Shown piece after piece: positions 25,919 through 36,090 of a stretch of 64,000 bases of DNA (the stretch's first letter is position 1; each line of letters begins with the position of its first letter). The position numbers and the translations under genes were made by a program. The notes under the pieces are model-generated. The model searched no databases. It was not told the DNA's origin and worked only from the letters and a program-made list of their open reading frames with translations. The DNA comes from JAMQKA01 sp034521835 (GTDB lineage Bacteria > Bacteroidota > Rhodothermia > Balneolales > Balneolaceae): positions 62,001 to 126,000 of the forward strand of contig JAXHMA010000003.1 of the NCBI GenBank assembly GCA_034521835.1. The letters run 5' to 3'.

Positions 25919-28096
25919 ATGGCTGAAGCAACTAAACAAATCGATCCCAAAGTACAAGAGCGTATACGGCGTACCCGTAATATCGGGATTATGGCGCACG
26001 TAGATGCCGGGAAAACTACCATTACTGAACGTATTCTGTATTATACGGGCCGTAGTCACCGCATGGGTGAAGTTCATGACGGTGCTGCAACCATGGACTG
26101 GATGGACCAGGAAAAGGAGCGGGGTATTACTATTACCTCTGCCGCTACGCATTGCGAATGGAAAGATCATCGCATTAATATTATCGATACACCTGGTCAC
26201 GTCGATTTTACTGTCGAGGTTGAGCGTTCGCTCAGAGTTCTTGATGGTGCAATCGGCGTTTTTGATTCAGTGGGGGCTGTTCAGCCACAGTCAGAAACCG
26301 TATGGCGGCAAGCTAACAAATATGATGTGCCTCGGATGGCATTTGTAAATAAGATGGACCGAGTAGGTGCCGACTTTTACAATGTGATTGATGAGATGCG
26401 CGAAAAGCTTGGCGCTAATCCCATACCTATCCAGATTCCGATCGGAAGAGAAGAGGATTTCCGTGGTGTTGTAGACCTTATTAATATGCGGGGAATTGTC
26501 TGGGATGATGAGTCTCTCGGTGCTAAGTATGAAGAGGTTGACATTCCGGAAGATCTCAAGGAAAAAGCGGGTGAGTATCGAAAGATTATGCTCGAGTCCA
26601 TAGCGGACCACGATGATACGCTGATGGAGAATTACTTGATGGAAGAAGAAATTACTGAAGAAGAAATTGAAGCTGCCATCCGTCAGGCTACGGTAGCCCA
26701 GGATATTACGCCTGTGTTGTGTGGTTCGGCGCTGAAAAACAAGGGTATTCAAATCTTGCTTGACAAGGTTGTGGAATACATGCCGAGTCCTTACGATATT
26801 CCCCCGGTGACCGGCAAAGATCCTGAAGATCACGACGTTAAGATGCAGCGTGCTCCCCGTGTTGATGAGCCGTTTTCTGCGCTTGCCTTTAAAATTATGA
26901 GCGATCCTTATGTAGGTAAGACTGACTTTTTTCCGCGTTTATTCCGGTGAGCTCGGAAAAAGGTTCTTATATCTATAACTCCACGACAGGTAAACGGGAG
27001 CGTGTCGGTCGTGTCTGCTTGAGATGCATGCCAATGACAAAAAGGATCTTGATGTAGTTCGTGCCGGTGATATTGCAGCTGCTGTAGGAGTTAAGAATGT
27101 TCGCACCGGGGATACCTTCTGTGATATTGACAACCCGATCTTGCTTGAGGAAATTACATTTCCCGAGCCGGTAATTAAGCTGGCTGTTGAGCCGAAATCA
27201 AAAGCTGATGCTGAGAAGCTGACAACCGGGCTGATCAAGCTTGCTGAAGAGGATCCTACCTTCCAGGTTGAGACCGACGAAGAAACTGGTCAGACAACTA
27301 TTGCCGGAATGGGGGAGCTTCACCTCGAAATTATTGTAGATCGACTGAAGCGAGAGTTTAAGGTTGAGGCAAACGTAGGAAAACCACAGGTATCATACCG
27401 AGAAACTATTACTGCAAGATGTTAGACCACCGCGAAATCTATAAGAAGCAATCCGGTGGTCGTGGTAAGTTCGCTGACATGGAATTCGAGATTGGTCCTA
27501 TTGAGCATTTTGAAGATTATGATGAGGATGACAAGAATGTGTCAGCTAGAGCGAAGGATTTATGTTTATAGATGAGATTGTCGGCGGTAATATTCCCCGT
27601 GAATTTATTCCTTCTGTGATGAAAGGTTTTAAGCAAGCTATGAAGCGGTGGTATTCAGGCCGACTACCCGGTCGCAAAACATTGGAGTTCCGTCTTTACG
27701 ATGGTTCTTACCACGATGTTGACTCGGACGCATTTAGCTTTGAGCTTTGTGCCAAGCTTGGCATTCCGCAATGCAGCACAGCAAAGCCAAGCCTACTATC
27801 CTTGAGCCTGTTATGGATGTAGAGATCATTACTCCGGAAGAGTATATGGGGGATGTGATTGGTGACCTGAACGGCCGCCGCGGAATCATTGGTAAAAGAT
27901 GGACAATAACAACGCAAGGATTCAGTAGTGACTGCAAAGGTGCCTCTGTCCGAAATGTTTGGCTACTCTACCGACCTTCGTTCTATAACACAGGGTCGTG
28001 CAGCTATACTCTATGGAGTTCGCCGAGTATTCGCCGGTGCCGTCGACAACGTTGAAAAAGAAATTATTAGAATCCAAGATCTTAAAACATCATTAA
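25919..28096 (+). CDS. fusA: Elongation factor G (several frameshifts)
   Basis: EF-G moves tRNA and mRNA through the ribosome using GTP. MAHVDAGKTTITERIL (P loop), MDQEKERGITITSAATHCEW (switch I), DTPGHVDFTVEVERS (G3) and NKMDRVGADF (G4) are intact in the first 343 codons. The frame then breaks near 26930, 27015, 27415, 27560, 27765, 27897 and 28005. Domains II to V can be followed in other frames, and the end reads TMEFAEYSPVPS and then LKHH, with TAA 28094-28096. About 720 residues when repaired. There is a single copy in the window, and it must be functional, so the breaks are most likely sequence errors. Confidence 0.95.
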
Positions 28097-28110
28097 TAAT
28101 AACAAGTATT

Positions 28111-29306
28111 ATGGCAAAAGAGACATTTCAGCGGACACAAGCCGCATGTAAACATAGGAACGATAGGTCACGTAGATCACGGCAAGACGACCCTGACGGC
28201 GGCGATCACGACGGTGATGGCCGAAGACACTACGGCGGCGTAGCGAAGCAGTTTGCCGACATCGACAATGCTCCCGAGGAGCGCGAGCGCGGGATTACGA
28301 TCGCCACGGCGCACGTGGAGCATGGCAGACTGATGCGCGCCACTACGCGCACGTAGACTGCCCGGGCCATGCCGACTATGTGAAGAACATGGTGACCGGG
28401 CGCGGCCCAGATGGACGGGGCGATATTGGTGGTAGCGGCCACCGGACGGGCCGATGCCGCAGACCCGCGAGCATATTCTGCTGGCCCGCCAGGTGGGGGT
28501 CCCGCAGATTGTGGTGTTCATGAACAAGACCGACCTGGTGGACGACGAGGAGCTTCATCGAGCTGGTCGAGCTGGAAGTCCGCGAGCTGCTGAGCTCCTA
28601 CGAGTTTGACGGGGACGATATTCCGGTGATCCAGGGCAGCGCCCTGGAGGCCCTCAATGGCAAGGAGGAGCATGAGCAGGCGATCCTGGACCTGATGGAT
28701 GCGGTCGATGAGACCATCCCAACGCCCGAGCGGGGATGTGGACAAGCCGTTTCTGATGCCGGTGGAGGATGTTTCTCGATCACCGGCCGCGGGACGGTGG
28801 CGACCGGCCGTATTGAGCGGGGCGTGGTGCAAGCTGAACGACGAGATTGAGATTGTAGGCATTGTCGAGGAACCGATGAACAGCGTGGTGACCGGCATTG
28901 AGATGTTCCGGCGGATGCTCGACGAGGGCCAGGCCGGGGACAACGCCGGTATTCTGCTGCGCGGGATCGACAAGGAAGACCTGCAGCGGGGCATGGTGCT
29001 GTGCAAGCCCGGGCTCGATCACCCCGCATACGAAGTTCAGCTGTGAAGTGTACGTGCTGAGCAAGGACGAAGGCGGCCGTCATACGCCCTTTTTCAAGGG
29101 ATACCGCCCGCAGTTTTACTTCCGCACGACCGATGTGACCGGCTCGTGCGAGCTGCCCGACGGGGTGGAGTATGGTGATGCCGGGCGACAACGTGAGTTG
29201 GACGTGAAGCTGATCCAGCCGGTGGCCATGGAAGAGGGACTTCGGTTTGCGAATCCGCGAAGGTGGCCGCACGGTAGGCGCCGGCGTGGTAAGTAAAATT
29301 ATATGA
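28111..29306 (+). CDS. tuf: Elongation factor Tu (several frameshifts; GC-rich)
   Basis: EF-Tu brings aminoacyl-tRNA to the ribosome. Readable blocks are MAKETFQRT, NIGTIGHVDHGKTTLTAAIT, ADIDNAPEERERGITIATAH, DCPGHADYVKNMVTGA, VVFMNKTDLVDDEE and, in domains II and III, FSITGRGTVATGRIERGVV and GGRHTPFFKGYRPQFYFRTT. It ends GAGVVSKII, with TGA 29304-29306. About 395 residues when roughly ten indels are repaired. The codons are strongly GC-biased compared with fusA and rpsJ on either side. This may reflect selection for preferred codons or gene conversion with a second tuf copy elsewhere. Confidence 0.95.
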
Positions 29307-29338
29307 ATAACTTAAAAGACGTAAGGAATCTGATATCA

Positions 29339-29650
29339 GTGGCTACACAACAGAAGATTCGAATAAAGCTAAAGTCGTACGATCATAACCTGATCGATAA
29401 ATCGGCTGAAAAGATTATCCAGACTGTTAAGTCTACCGGGGCAGTGGTGTCAGGACCGATACCGCTTCCCACAAAGAAGAATATTATTACGGTTAACCGT
29501 TCTGTTCATGTGAACAAAAAGTCTCGAGAACAATTTGAGTATCGTTCTCACAAGCGGTTGATTGATATTCTCTCAACCGGTTCTCAAACCGTAGATGCAT
29601 TTATGAAGCTGGAATTACCTTCCGGTGTTGATGTAGAAATTAAAGTGTAG
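29339..29650 (+). CDS. rpsJ: Ribosomal protein uS10
   Basis: uS10 belongs to the 30S head and also takes part in Nus-dependent antitermination. The GTG at 29339 gives MATQQKIRIKLKSYDHNLID and the standard 103 residues. An in-frame ATG at 29303, overlapping the tuf stop, would add 12 unusual residues, so the GTG is preferred. AAGGA lies upstream of it. The blocks GPIPLPTKKNIITVNRSVHV and EQFEYRSHKRLIDIL are conserved. Intact frame. Confidence 0.95.
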   Translation: MATQQKIRIKLKSYDHNLIDKSAEKIIQTVKSTGAVVSGPIPLPTKKNIITVNRSVHVNKKSREQFEYRSHKRLIDILSTGSQTVDAFMKLELPSGVDVEIKV

Positions 29651-29678
29651 AAGTAGCCAATAGGACTATGATAGCACA

Positions 29679-30327
29679 ATGAGTGGTTTAATTGGTAAAA
29701 AAATTGGAATGACCAACATGTTTGATGACAATGGCAGGAATGTTGCCGTTACCGTCATTGAAGTTCAGCCTTGTGTCATTACCCAGTTGAAAACAGAAGA
29801 AAATGACGGCTACCAGGCTGTTCAACTTGGTGCTTTCGATAAGAAAGAAAAGAGCACCAGTCAGCAGTTACAGGGCCATTTCGAGAAAGCGGGCACATCA
29901 CCCAAAAAGTATGTTACCGAGTTCAGAGTTTTCGTGCCGAAGGTCTTGATATTGGTGATGAACTTAAGATTGATGATGTGTTTGACGTTAGGTGACACGT
30001 GTTGATGTTGTAGGAATTACCAAAGGACAAGGATTTACCGGTGTTGTTAAACGCCATGAATTTTGCCGGTGTCGGTGAAGCCACTCACGGGCAGCACGAC
30101 CGAATGAGCGTCTCCCGGAGTCTCATCGGTACAGGCTTCCGATCCCGCTCGTGTTTTCAAGGGGATCGTGCATGGCGGGACGAGTCCGGCAACGAACGGG
30201 CCAAGATCAAGAACCTGAGCGTTAGCAAAAATCCTTGCTGATTCCAACCTGATGTATGGTTACTGGGGCTCAGTTCCCGGTCCAAACGGCGGAATACGTA
30301 GTAATTTTACAACAGATACGTCTGTAG
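29679..30327 (+). CDS. rplC: Ribosomal protein uL3 (frameshifted)
   Basis: uL3 lies near the peptidyl-transferase centre. MSGLIGKKIGMTNMFDDNGR opens the gene and DVVGITKGQGFTGVVKRHNF follows in another frame. After further breaks come ATHGQHDRMS, GNERAKIKNLSVSKILAD and the ending PGPNGGIVVILQQIRL, with TAG 30325-30327. About 210 residues when repaired. Frames change near 29930, 29995, 30055, 30110-30180, 30235 and 30292. Confidence 0.9.
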
Positions 30328-30338
30328 CTCGACGAATC

Positions 30339-31022
30339 ATGAAAGAGTATCAATTTATAACAATAGACTGGAAGCAAGAGCGGCAGGTCAAGCTCGATCT
30401 TAGGGATATCGTATCTTTGGTATCGAGCCCAACGTGACCGTACATGTACGAGGACGTTCGGCGATACATATGGCGCAATCAGCGCCAGGGTACTGCCAGT
30501 ACCAAAGAGCGTAAGCGAAGTAACGAGGCGGTGGAGGAGAAAGATGTACCGTCAGAAGGGTACAGGTAATGCCCGGCAGATGCCGTGCTATCAAATCGGC
30601 ATTCACTGTCGCAAGTGGTGGTACTGGTTTTTGGAGCCGAAGCCAGGTACGATCACGGCTTTAAGATGATTACGAAAAACTGCGCCCCGCTAGCCCAGGT
30701 GAGCTGCAGTCGACTGGTTGAAAGCTGCACTGAAGTGAATCGATTGTTGTTGAAGACTTTTGATACGAAAGAGCCGAAGACTTCAAGTAAAGTAGCCGAC
30801 ACGCTTGTAGCGCTTGAAAAGCTGACGGTAAGAAGGCCTTGATTCCTCACTTCTGAGTACAGATAACGAGTGCTGTATCAAGTCTGCGCGGAACATTCCT
30901 GGTGTGCAGGTGCCCGGAAGCCGTACAAGCCGACTACTTACGAGATCATGTATGCCGATGTGCTTGCGATTCTGCAGAAAGTAGTGCAGTTGATAGGGCT
31001 GCGAGAATCGTGTTGCAACTGA
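30339..31022 (+). CDS. rplD: Ribosomal protein uL4 (heavily frameshifted)
   Basis: uL4 lines the nascent peptide tunnel and in some bacteria represses the S10 operon. Recognisable pieces are MKEYQFITID at the start, FGIEPNVTVHV, MYRQKGTGNAR, GGTVFGAEARRYDHG, VADTLVALEK and the C-terminal YEIMYADVLAI. Gene position and these blocks make the identity secure, but the frame is broken more than ten times and the stop (about 31022) is approximate. This is the most damaged part of the cluster. Confidence 0.8.
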
Positions 31023-31043
31023 GAAATGAAGGAAGGCAGCTGC

Positions 31044-31359
31044 ATGAAAAAGGTGTACAATTGATCAGTAACCTGTCATAACTGAGAAAGCTCAGCCAAG
31101 GATCTACAATGGATGGAATAAGTACGCTTTTGTGGTTGCTAAGTATGCTTCCAAGCCCGAGATAAAGACGAGCTGTTGAGGCTATCGATATCCCGGCGCA
31201 ACTGTTGGCTAAAGTGAACACGAGCGATTATGCCTTCCAAGCCAAAAGGACGCTACACCCGAAGCGGGTATGTCCAAGGCGGACGTACTAAAGTTTGGAA
31301 AAAGGCTAATTGCGGCGATCAAGGAAGGCGAAGTAGACTTCTTTCAGCGTGAAATTTAG
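31044..31359 (+). CDS. rplW: Ribosomal protein uL23 (frameshifted)
   Basis: uL23 forms the docking site for trigger factor and SRP at the tunnel exit. The pieces MKKV, PVITEKAQ, GNKYAFVVAKYASKPEIK, AKVNT, GRYTRSGYVQGGRTKVWKKA and IAAIKEGEVDFFQREI match the family in order, with TAG 31357-31359. The start at 31044 is the best of two nearby ATGs (31026, 31044), because family members start a few residues before the PVxTEK motif. About 103 residues when repaired. Confidence 0.85.
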
Positions 31360-31375
31360 AATTAGCTAGAATATT

Positions 31376-32244
31376 AGCACTGCTAGGATAATATTAAAAC
31401 CAGTGAACGCCTGGGTACCCGGCACAGAATTGCACCTGTGTTCGATGATGTTACCGCCGAGAAGCCTGACTGAAAAGCGTCGATTAGCCGGCAAAAACCA
31501 CGGCTGGTGGCCGTAGAGTACGGGACGTATGACTTCTCGCCACAGAGGAGGGGGACACAAGCGTCGCTATCGCCATGATCGACTTCAAGCGCGATAAGCA
31601 TCGAAGTATCCGGCTGTAGGTGCAAACCATTGAGTACGATCCGAACCGATCTGCACGAATAGCACTCATTGCCTATGCCGATGGGGATACCCACGTTATA
31701 TCATTAGCTCCTCAGTAAGCTGGGGCGTTGGTGATTCAACTGTAATCCGTGGTGAAAATGCGAGCAGCCTGATGTTAGGCAACGCACTTCCGATGAAGAA
31801 TATGCCTCCGGGTACATTCGTCTATAATATCGAACTGCACCCCGGACAAGGCGGACAGCTCTGCCGAAGCGCTGGAACGCAGGCTCAGATGGTTGCGAAG
31901 CACGGACCGGTATGTAACCGTATCAAACTTCCATCTGCGTGAAGTTCGCTTAATCCTCGGATCCTGCCATGGCTACAGTAGGTTCCACCAGCAACCCTGA
32001 TCACTTTAATGCAACACTTGGTAAAGCTGGTCGCAACCGCTGGAAAGGTAGGCGTCCTCACACTCGCGGTGTTGCAATGAACCCGGTAGATCACCCAATG
32101 GGTGGTGGGGAAGGGAAAGCCTCTGGCGGCCACCCGCGTTCTCCGTGGGGTCAATCTGCCAAGGTAAGAAGACTCGATAGACACCGCAATAAGCTTGTCT
32201 GATCTAGGCACATCGTACGAAGACCGACTAAGAAATCTAAGTAA
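31376..32244 (+). CDS. rplB: Ribosomal protein uL2 (frameshifted)
   Basis: uL2 is needed for subunit joining and peptidyl transfer. In order one reads ILKPVTPGTRHRIAPVFDDV, HRGGGHKRRYRMIDFKRDK, DPNRSARIALIAYADGD, NALPMKNMPPGTFVYNIEL, HPGQGGQL and GVAMNPVDHPMGGGEGKASGG. The last block carries the histidine essential for peptidyl transferase. The stop is TAA 32242-32244. The exact start is damaged: no ATG is in place and position 31376 is approximate. About 275 residues when repaired. Confidence 0.88.
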
Positions 32245-32256
32245 AATATTAGCGTT

Positions 32257-32543
32257 ATGCCACGCTCACTGACGCAAAGGGCCCTTACGTTTACTACAAG
32301 CTGCAGCGTAAAATTGATGCAGCTGAATGAGAAGTGGAAAGCAAGAAAGCGACCAAAACCTGGTCTCGCAGTTCTATGGTTACTCCTGATTGTACGGGAC
32401 TGAACCCTTGCCGTTCACAACGGCAAGCAGTTCATCCCTGGTGTTCATCACTGATAACATGGTTGGCCATAAGTTGGGCGAGTTCGCCCCTACTTGTACC
32501 TTCCGTGGTCATCCGGCTGAAGAAAGCAGCTAAAGCAGTTTAA
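32257..32543 (+). CDS. rpsS: Ribosomal protein uS19 (frameshifted)
   Basis: uS19 is in the 30S head near the A-site tRNA. MPRSLT (ATG 32257), KGPYVYYKLQRKIDA, TKTWSRSSMVTPD, HNGKQFIPVFITDNMVGHKL and GEFAPTCTFRGHPAE follow in three frames. The end is either at TAA 32541-32543 (KKAAKAV) or a few codons earlier. About 92 residues. Frames change near 32277, 32325-32345, 32385-32410 and 32515. Confidence 0.9.
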
Positions 32544-32556
32544 CGGTAGCATTTAA

Positions 32557-32949
32557 GTGATTTGGATCACTGGCCGAAGTAACGAAAGAGAAGCGCGTGC
32601 TGTGCAAAAGCACTTGCGAAAATCTCCACGAAAAGTACGGCTGGTTGTTGATGCCGTTCGTGGTGAAAATGTAGCAAAAGCGATCAAGAAACTGGAATTT
32701 ATTAAAAAGGCTGCTGCACCAGAAGTTGCAAAGGTCATTAAGTCAGCTGCCGCCAATGCTCGAGACAAATTTCAAGAAGTGCGTCCGGATGACAGCGAAT
32801 TGTATATTAAGGAAATTTATGCCAATGAAGGCCCAACGCTGAAGCGCATTCAGCCTGCGCCTATGGGACGTGCGCATCAGATTCGTAAGCGCATGACCCA
32901 TATTACGGTGGTAGTAGCTCAGAAAGAAGAAGAATTGATTAACGAATAA
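32557..32949 (+). CDS. rplV: Ribosomal protein uL22
   Basis: uL22 lines the exit tunnel with uL4 and is a macrolide contact. The frame is open for 130 codons: EARAVQKHLRKSPRKVRLVV, NVAKAIKKLEFIKKAAAPEV and the C-terminal APMGRAHQIRKRMTHITVVV. The GTG at 32557 adds ten residues before the usual beginning (near EARAVQKHLR), so the true start may be a little downstream or disturbed by an indel. Confidence 0.93.
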   Translation: MIWITGRSNEREARAVQKHLRKSPRKVRLVVDAVRGENVAKAIKKLEFIKKAAAPEVAKVIKSAAANARDKFQEVRPDDSELYIKEIYANEGPTLKRIQPAPMGRAHQIRKRMTHITVVVAQKEEELINE

Positions 32950-32962
32950 AAGAGGAAATACC

Positions 32963-33712
32963 TTGGGACAAAAAACACATCCAGTAGGTTTACGGCTCGG
33001 TATTATACGCGGTTGGGATTCCAACTGGTATTCTGAAGAGAAATGAGCCCTGAAATCCTATACGAAGACACAAAGCTGCGTGAATACCTCCACACACGTT
33101 TCGCAATGGTGGGCTATCTCGCGTAATTATTGAACGAACCCCAAAAAGAATTCTTCTGACGCTGAAAACAAGTCGTCCTGGTGTAATTATTGGTAAGGGC
33201 GGAGAGCAGATTGAACTGCTTCGTGAAGAGTTGAAAGCAATTACCAGCAAAGAAGTTCAGATTAACGTAAGCGAAATTAAGCGACCTGAAACGGACGCAA
33301 GCCTGGTTGCTCAAAATATTGCCCAACAGCTGCGAAGCACGTATTTCATTCCGTCGCGCCATGAAGACTGCTATCTCTTCTGCGATGCGTATGGGAGCAG
33401 AAGGAATCAAGATTCGTTGTGCCGGTCGATTGGGCGGCGCTGAGAATGGCACGCACTGAGCAATATAAAGAAGGACGAATTCCTCTGCATACACTGCGTG
33501 CTGATATTGATTATCACAAATCTACGGCCAACACTATTTATGGATCGATTGGTGTTACTGTTTGGATCTTTAAAGGCGAAATCCTTGGTGATATTGAGCT
33601 GACACCAGGCGATGCTCACGAGCAACCCGAGCAACAATCACGTTCACGCCGAGGTGGAGGTGGTAAACGACGATCACGCCGCAGTCGCCGAAGAAGCAGA
33701 AGTAATAACTAG
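32963..33712 (+). CDS. rpsC: Ribosomal protein uS3 (frameshifted, basic C-terminal tail)
   Basis: uS3 forms part of the mRNA entry channel. TTG 32963, behind AGAGGAAA, begins MGQKTHPVGLRLGIIRGWDS. After breaks near 33045 and 33120, the KH domain reads SRPGVIIGKGGEQIELLREE. Another break near 33345 leads to RRAMKTAISSAMRMGAEGIK and then, from 33419, CAGRLGGAEMARTEQYKEGR. The tail RGGGGKRRSRRSRRRSRSNN is an Arg/Ser-rich extension. About 249 residues when repaired. Confidence 0.93.
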
Positions 33713-33733
33713 GAACTTGATTAAGGAAAAATC

Positions 33734-34156
33734 ATGCTAGAACCAAAACAGGTAAAACGCCGCCGACAGCATCGCAGAAGCCTTGATGGCAATGCGCAGC
33801 GCGGCCATACATTAGCGTTTGGTGATTTTGGACTCAAGGCATTAGAGCCCAAATATATCACCTCCCGACAGATTGAATCTTGTCGAATTACCATTGCAAG
33901 GACCCTGCAGCGAGATGGGCAGACCTGGATTAGAATTTTTCCCGATATGCCCAAAACCTCGCAACCTGCCGAAACCCGTATGGGTAAAGGTAAAGGTGCG
34001 GTTGAAAAGTACGTAGCCGTTGTAAAACCGGGGCGAATTTTGTTTGAAATTGCCGGTGTGTCGAAAGCAAGAGCACAAGAAGCATTCAGAAGAGCTTCCC
34101 ACAAACTCCCTATTAAAACAAAGTTTATTGTTCGTCGAGATTATGATGGACCTTAA
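33734..34156 (+). CDS. rplP: Ribosomal protein uL16
   Basis: uL16 organises the A-site region of the 50S subunit. The frame is intact at 140 residues. MLEPKQVKRRRQHRRSLDGN, LEPKYITSRQIESCRITIAR, IRIFPDMPKTSQPAETRMGK and GKGAVEKYVAVVKPGRILFE are all family blocks. It lies 21 bases after rpsC and 20 before rpmC. Confidence 0.96.
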   Translation: MLEPKQVKRRRQHRRSLDGNAQRGHTLAFGDFGLKALEPKYITSRQIESCRITIARTLQRDGQTWIRIFPDMPKTSQPAETRMGKGKGAVEKYVAVVKPGRILFEIAGVSKARAQEAFRRASHKLPIKTKFIVRRDYDGP

Positions 34157-34176
34157 TTAAAAAGATTGTATAGAGT

Positions 34177-34395
34177 ATGAAAGCACATGAAATGCGAGAT
34201 CTGACTGTCGAGGAACTTAAGTCCCGGCTGAAGGATGAGCAGAAAGCCCTGAAAGACATGGAGTTTAACAAAGCAGTGGCAGGTCAGCTTGAAAACCCCG
34301 CACGGATAAAGATGACGAAACGGGAAATCGCCCGGCTTAAAACCGTCATCCAGGAAATGGAAACAGAAGAATCCCGATCAGAAGATACTGAGTAA
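34177..34395 (+). CDS. rpmC: Ribosomal protein uL29
   Basis: A small helical protein of 72 residues (MKAHEMRDLTVEELKSRLKD, then LENPARIKMTKREIARLKTV) at the tunnel exit next to uL23. The frame is intact. The acidic end EESRSEDTE is slightly longer than in many bacteria. rpsQ follows after 11 bases. Confidence 0.95.
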   Translation: MKAHEMRDLTVEELKSRLKDEQKALKDMEFNKAVAGQLENPARIKMTKREIARLKTVIQEMETEESRSEDTE

Positions 34396-34406
34396 GGAAA
34401 AGATTT

Positions 34407-34717
34407 ATGGCACAAACTGAACGAGCACCAGAGAAGAGAACGAACCGGTCGCGTTGTAAGCGACAGTATGGACAAAAGCATTACGGTGGCCGTGGATCGT
34501 CAGGTTAAGCATCCTATTTACGGGAAGTATATTACCAAGACGACCAAATATATGGCGCATGATGAAAACAACGAGGCTAACGTGGGAGACAAGGTGCACA
34601 TCATGTCTACTCGTCCTCTTTCGAAACGCAAAACCTGGCGACTGTAAATATTATTGAACGCGCAATTGCACATCTGAGAAATCTGATCGACAGGTTGAAC
34701 AGCTGCTGCACAGATAA
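34407..34717 (+). CDS. rpsQ: Ribosomal protein uS17 (frameshifted, end uncertain)
   Basis: uS17 is a primary 16S-binding protein. MAQTERAPEKR is followed, after a shift near 34440, by TGRVVSDSMDKSITVAVDRQ, HPIYGKYITKTTKYMAHDEN and GDKVHIMSTRPLSKRKTWRL, then VNIIERA after another shift. The end is uncertain: one frame reads TSEKSDRQVEQLLHR to TAA 34715-34717, another stops at 34677. Either way the C-terminal part is longer or more damaged than usual. Confidence 0.88.
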
Positions 34718-34774
34718 TCAGCATAGCTCAACGATCTGCTTGATCAGCGATAAAATATTTATCAGGAAGCAACG

Positions 34775-35143
34775 ATGGTACAAATTCAGACAGTATTGAA
34801 TGTAGCCGACAACAGCGGAGCCCGAAAACTACAGTGTATCAAGGTTTTGGGCGATTCCCGGAAGCGATACGCTCGAGTCGGAGACCTAATTTCGTGTTCG
34901 GTAAAAACAGCAATCCCTGGTGGAAACGTTAAAAAGGGGGAAGTAGTAACGGCAGTTGTTGTACGCACCAAAAAGGAATTACGACGACGAGACGGCAGCT
35001 ACATCCGGTTTGATGAAAATGCAGCTGTCATTATAAACAAGGAGAACGAACCGGTGGGTACGCGAATTTTTGGTCCCGTCGCGCGTGAATTGCGTGAGCG
35101 GAACTTTATGAGAATTGTATCACTGGCTCCTGAAGTACTTTAA
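34775..35143 (+). CDS. rplN: Ribosomal protein uL14
   Basis: A 122-residue intact frame. MVQIQTVLNVADNSGARKLQ, YARVGDLISCSVKTAIPGGN, VTAVVVRTKKELRRRDGSYI and GTRIFGPVARELRERNFMRI are the conserved blocks. uL14 contacts the 30S subunit and is the docking site for the silencing factor RsfS. rplX follows after 13 bases. Confidence 0.97.
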   Translation: MVQIQTVLNVADNSGARKLQCIKVLGDSRKRYARVGDLISCSVKTAIPGGNVKKGEVVTAVVVRTKKELRRRDGSYIRFDENAAVIINKENEPVGTRIFGPVARELRERNFMRIVSLAPEVL

Positions 35144-35156
35144 AAACGCTAGACTT

Positions 35157-35504
35157 ATGCCAAGCAGAAAAAAGAAGAAATTACACGTAAAAAAAGGCGA
35201 TGATGTAAAAGTTATTGCCGGTAACGACCGGGGAAAAGAAGGCCGTGTGCTAGCGGTATTCCCTAAAAAAGATCGAGTCCTTGTTGAGGGTATTAACATG
35301 AGGTACTCACGGAATAAGCCCACCCAGCAAAACCCGAAAGGCGGGCGCATCGAACGAGAAGCCCCCATTCACATCTCTAATGTGATGGTTATAGATCCCA
35401 ACAGTGGAGAGCCAACGCGCGTCGGGCGCAAGCGCATTGATGAAGATGGCGGTGGCCGTTGGGTACGATATGCAAAGACGAGCGGCGAAATTATTGATAA
35501 TTAA
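35157..35504 (+). CDS. rplX: Ribosomal protein uL24
   Basis: uL24 starts 50S assembly by binding the 5' end of 23S rRNA. The start is ATG 35157 (MPSRKKKKLHVKKGDDVKVI). A longer open frame reaches back into rplN but the added residues have no family support. The KOW motif VKVIAGNDRGKEGRVLAVFP is followed by GGRIEREAPIHISNVMVIDP. 115 residues, intact. Confidence 0.95.
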   Translation: MPSRKKKKLHVKKGDDVKVIAGNDRGKEGRVLAVFPKKDRVLVEGINMRYSRNKPTQQNPKGGRIEREAPIHISNVMVIDPNSGEPTRVGRKRIDEDGGGRWVRYAKTSGEIIDN

Positions 35505-35518
35505 CAGTATATAGAAGA

Positions 35519-36070
35519 ATGGCAGAAGCGAGACTCAAAACAGTATATGAAGAGGAAATTGTTCCGCAGCTGAAGGAACAGTTCGGGTACGATAACATGA
35601 TGGCTGTGCCCAAGCTGGTGAAGATTGTAGTAAATTCAGGAGTGGGTGATGCTGTTGAAAATGAGAAAACGCTGGAGACAGTAGCAGATAATATTGCAAA
35701 AATCACGGGTCAACACCCCATTAAAACACGCTCAAAGAAATCGATTTCGAACTTTAAACTCCGCGAAGGAATGCCGATCGGTTGCAAGGTTACCCTGCGC
35801 AAGCAGATTATGTTTGAATTTTTTGATCGACTGATCAACCTGGCTTTACCCAGGGAGCGTGATTTTCAGGGAGTGCCCGACAAAAGTTTTGACGGTCGTG
35901 GTAACTACACGCTTGGTATTACCGAGCATACCATATTCCCGGAAATTGATACAGATAATGTAGATAAAATACACGGAATGGATATTACGTTTGTAACCAC
36001 TACCGAAACGGATGAAGAAGCCTACGCACTGCTGAAAGGCTTCGGAATGCCATTTGTTAAACGAAATTAG
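35519..36070 (+). CDS. rplE: Ribosomal protein uL5
   Basis: uL5 binds 5S rRNA and contacts P-site tRNA. 183 residues, intact: LVKIVVNSGVGDAVENEKTL, AKITGQHPIKTRSKKSISNF, MPIGCKVTLRKQIMFEFFDR and FDGRGNYTLGITEHTIFPEI. The start is ATG 35519, 14 bases after rplX. Confidence 0.97.
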   Translation: MAEARLKTVYEEEIVPQLKEQFGYDNMMAVPKLVKIVVNSGVGDAVENEKTLETVADNIAKITGQHPIKTRSKKSISNFKLREGMPIGCKVTLRKQIMFEFFDRLINLALPRERDFQGVPDKSFDGRGNYTLGITEHTIFPEIDTDNVDKIHGMDITFVTTTETDEEAYALLKGFGMPFVKRN

Positions 36071-36090
36071 ATTAAAAGCATCCTGATATT

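Noticed and set aside
25919..28096. Frame changes in fusA and tuf as programmed frameshifts
   Set aside because: There are too many, they have no slippery-site plus structure pattern, and they occur in many unrelated genes.
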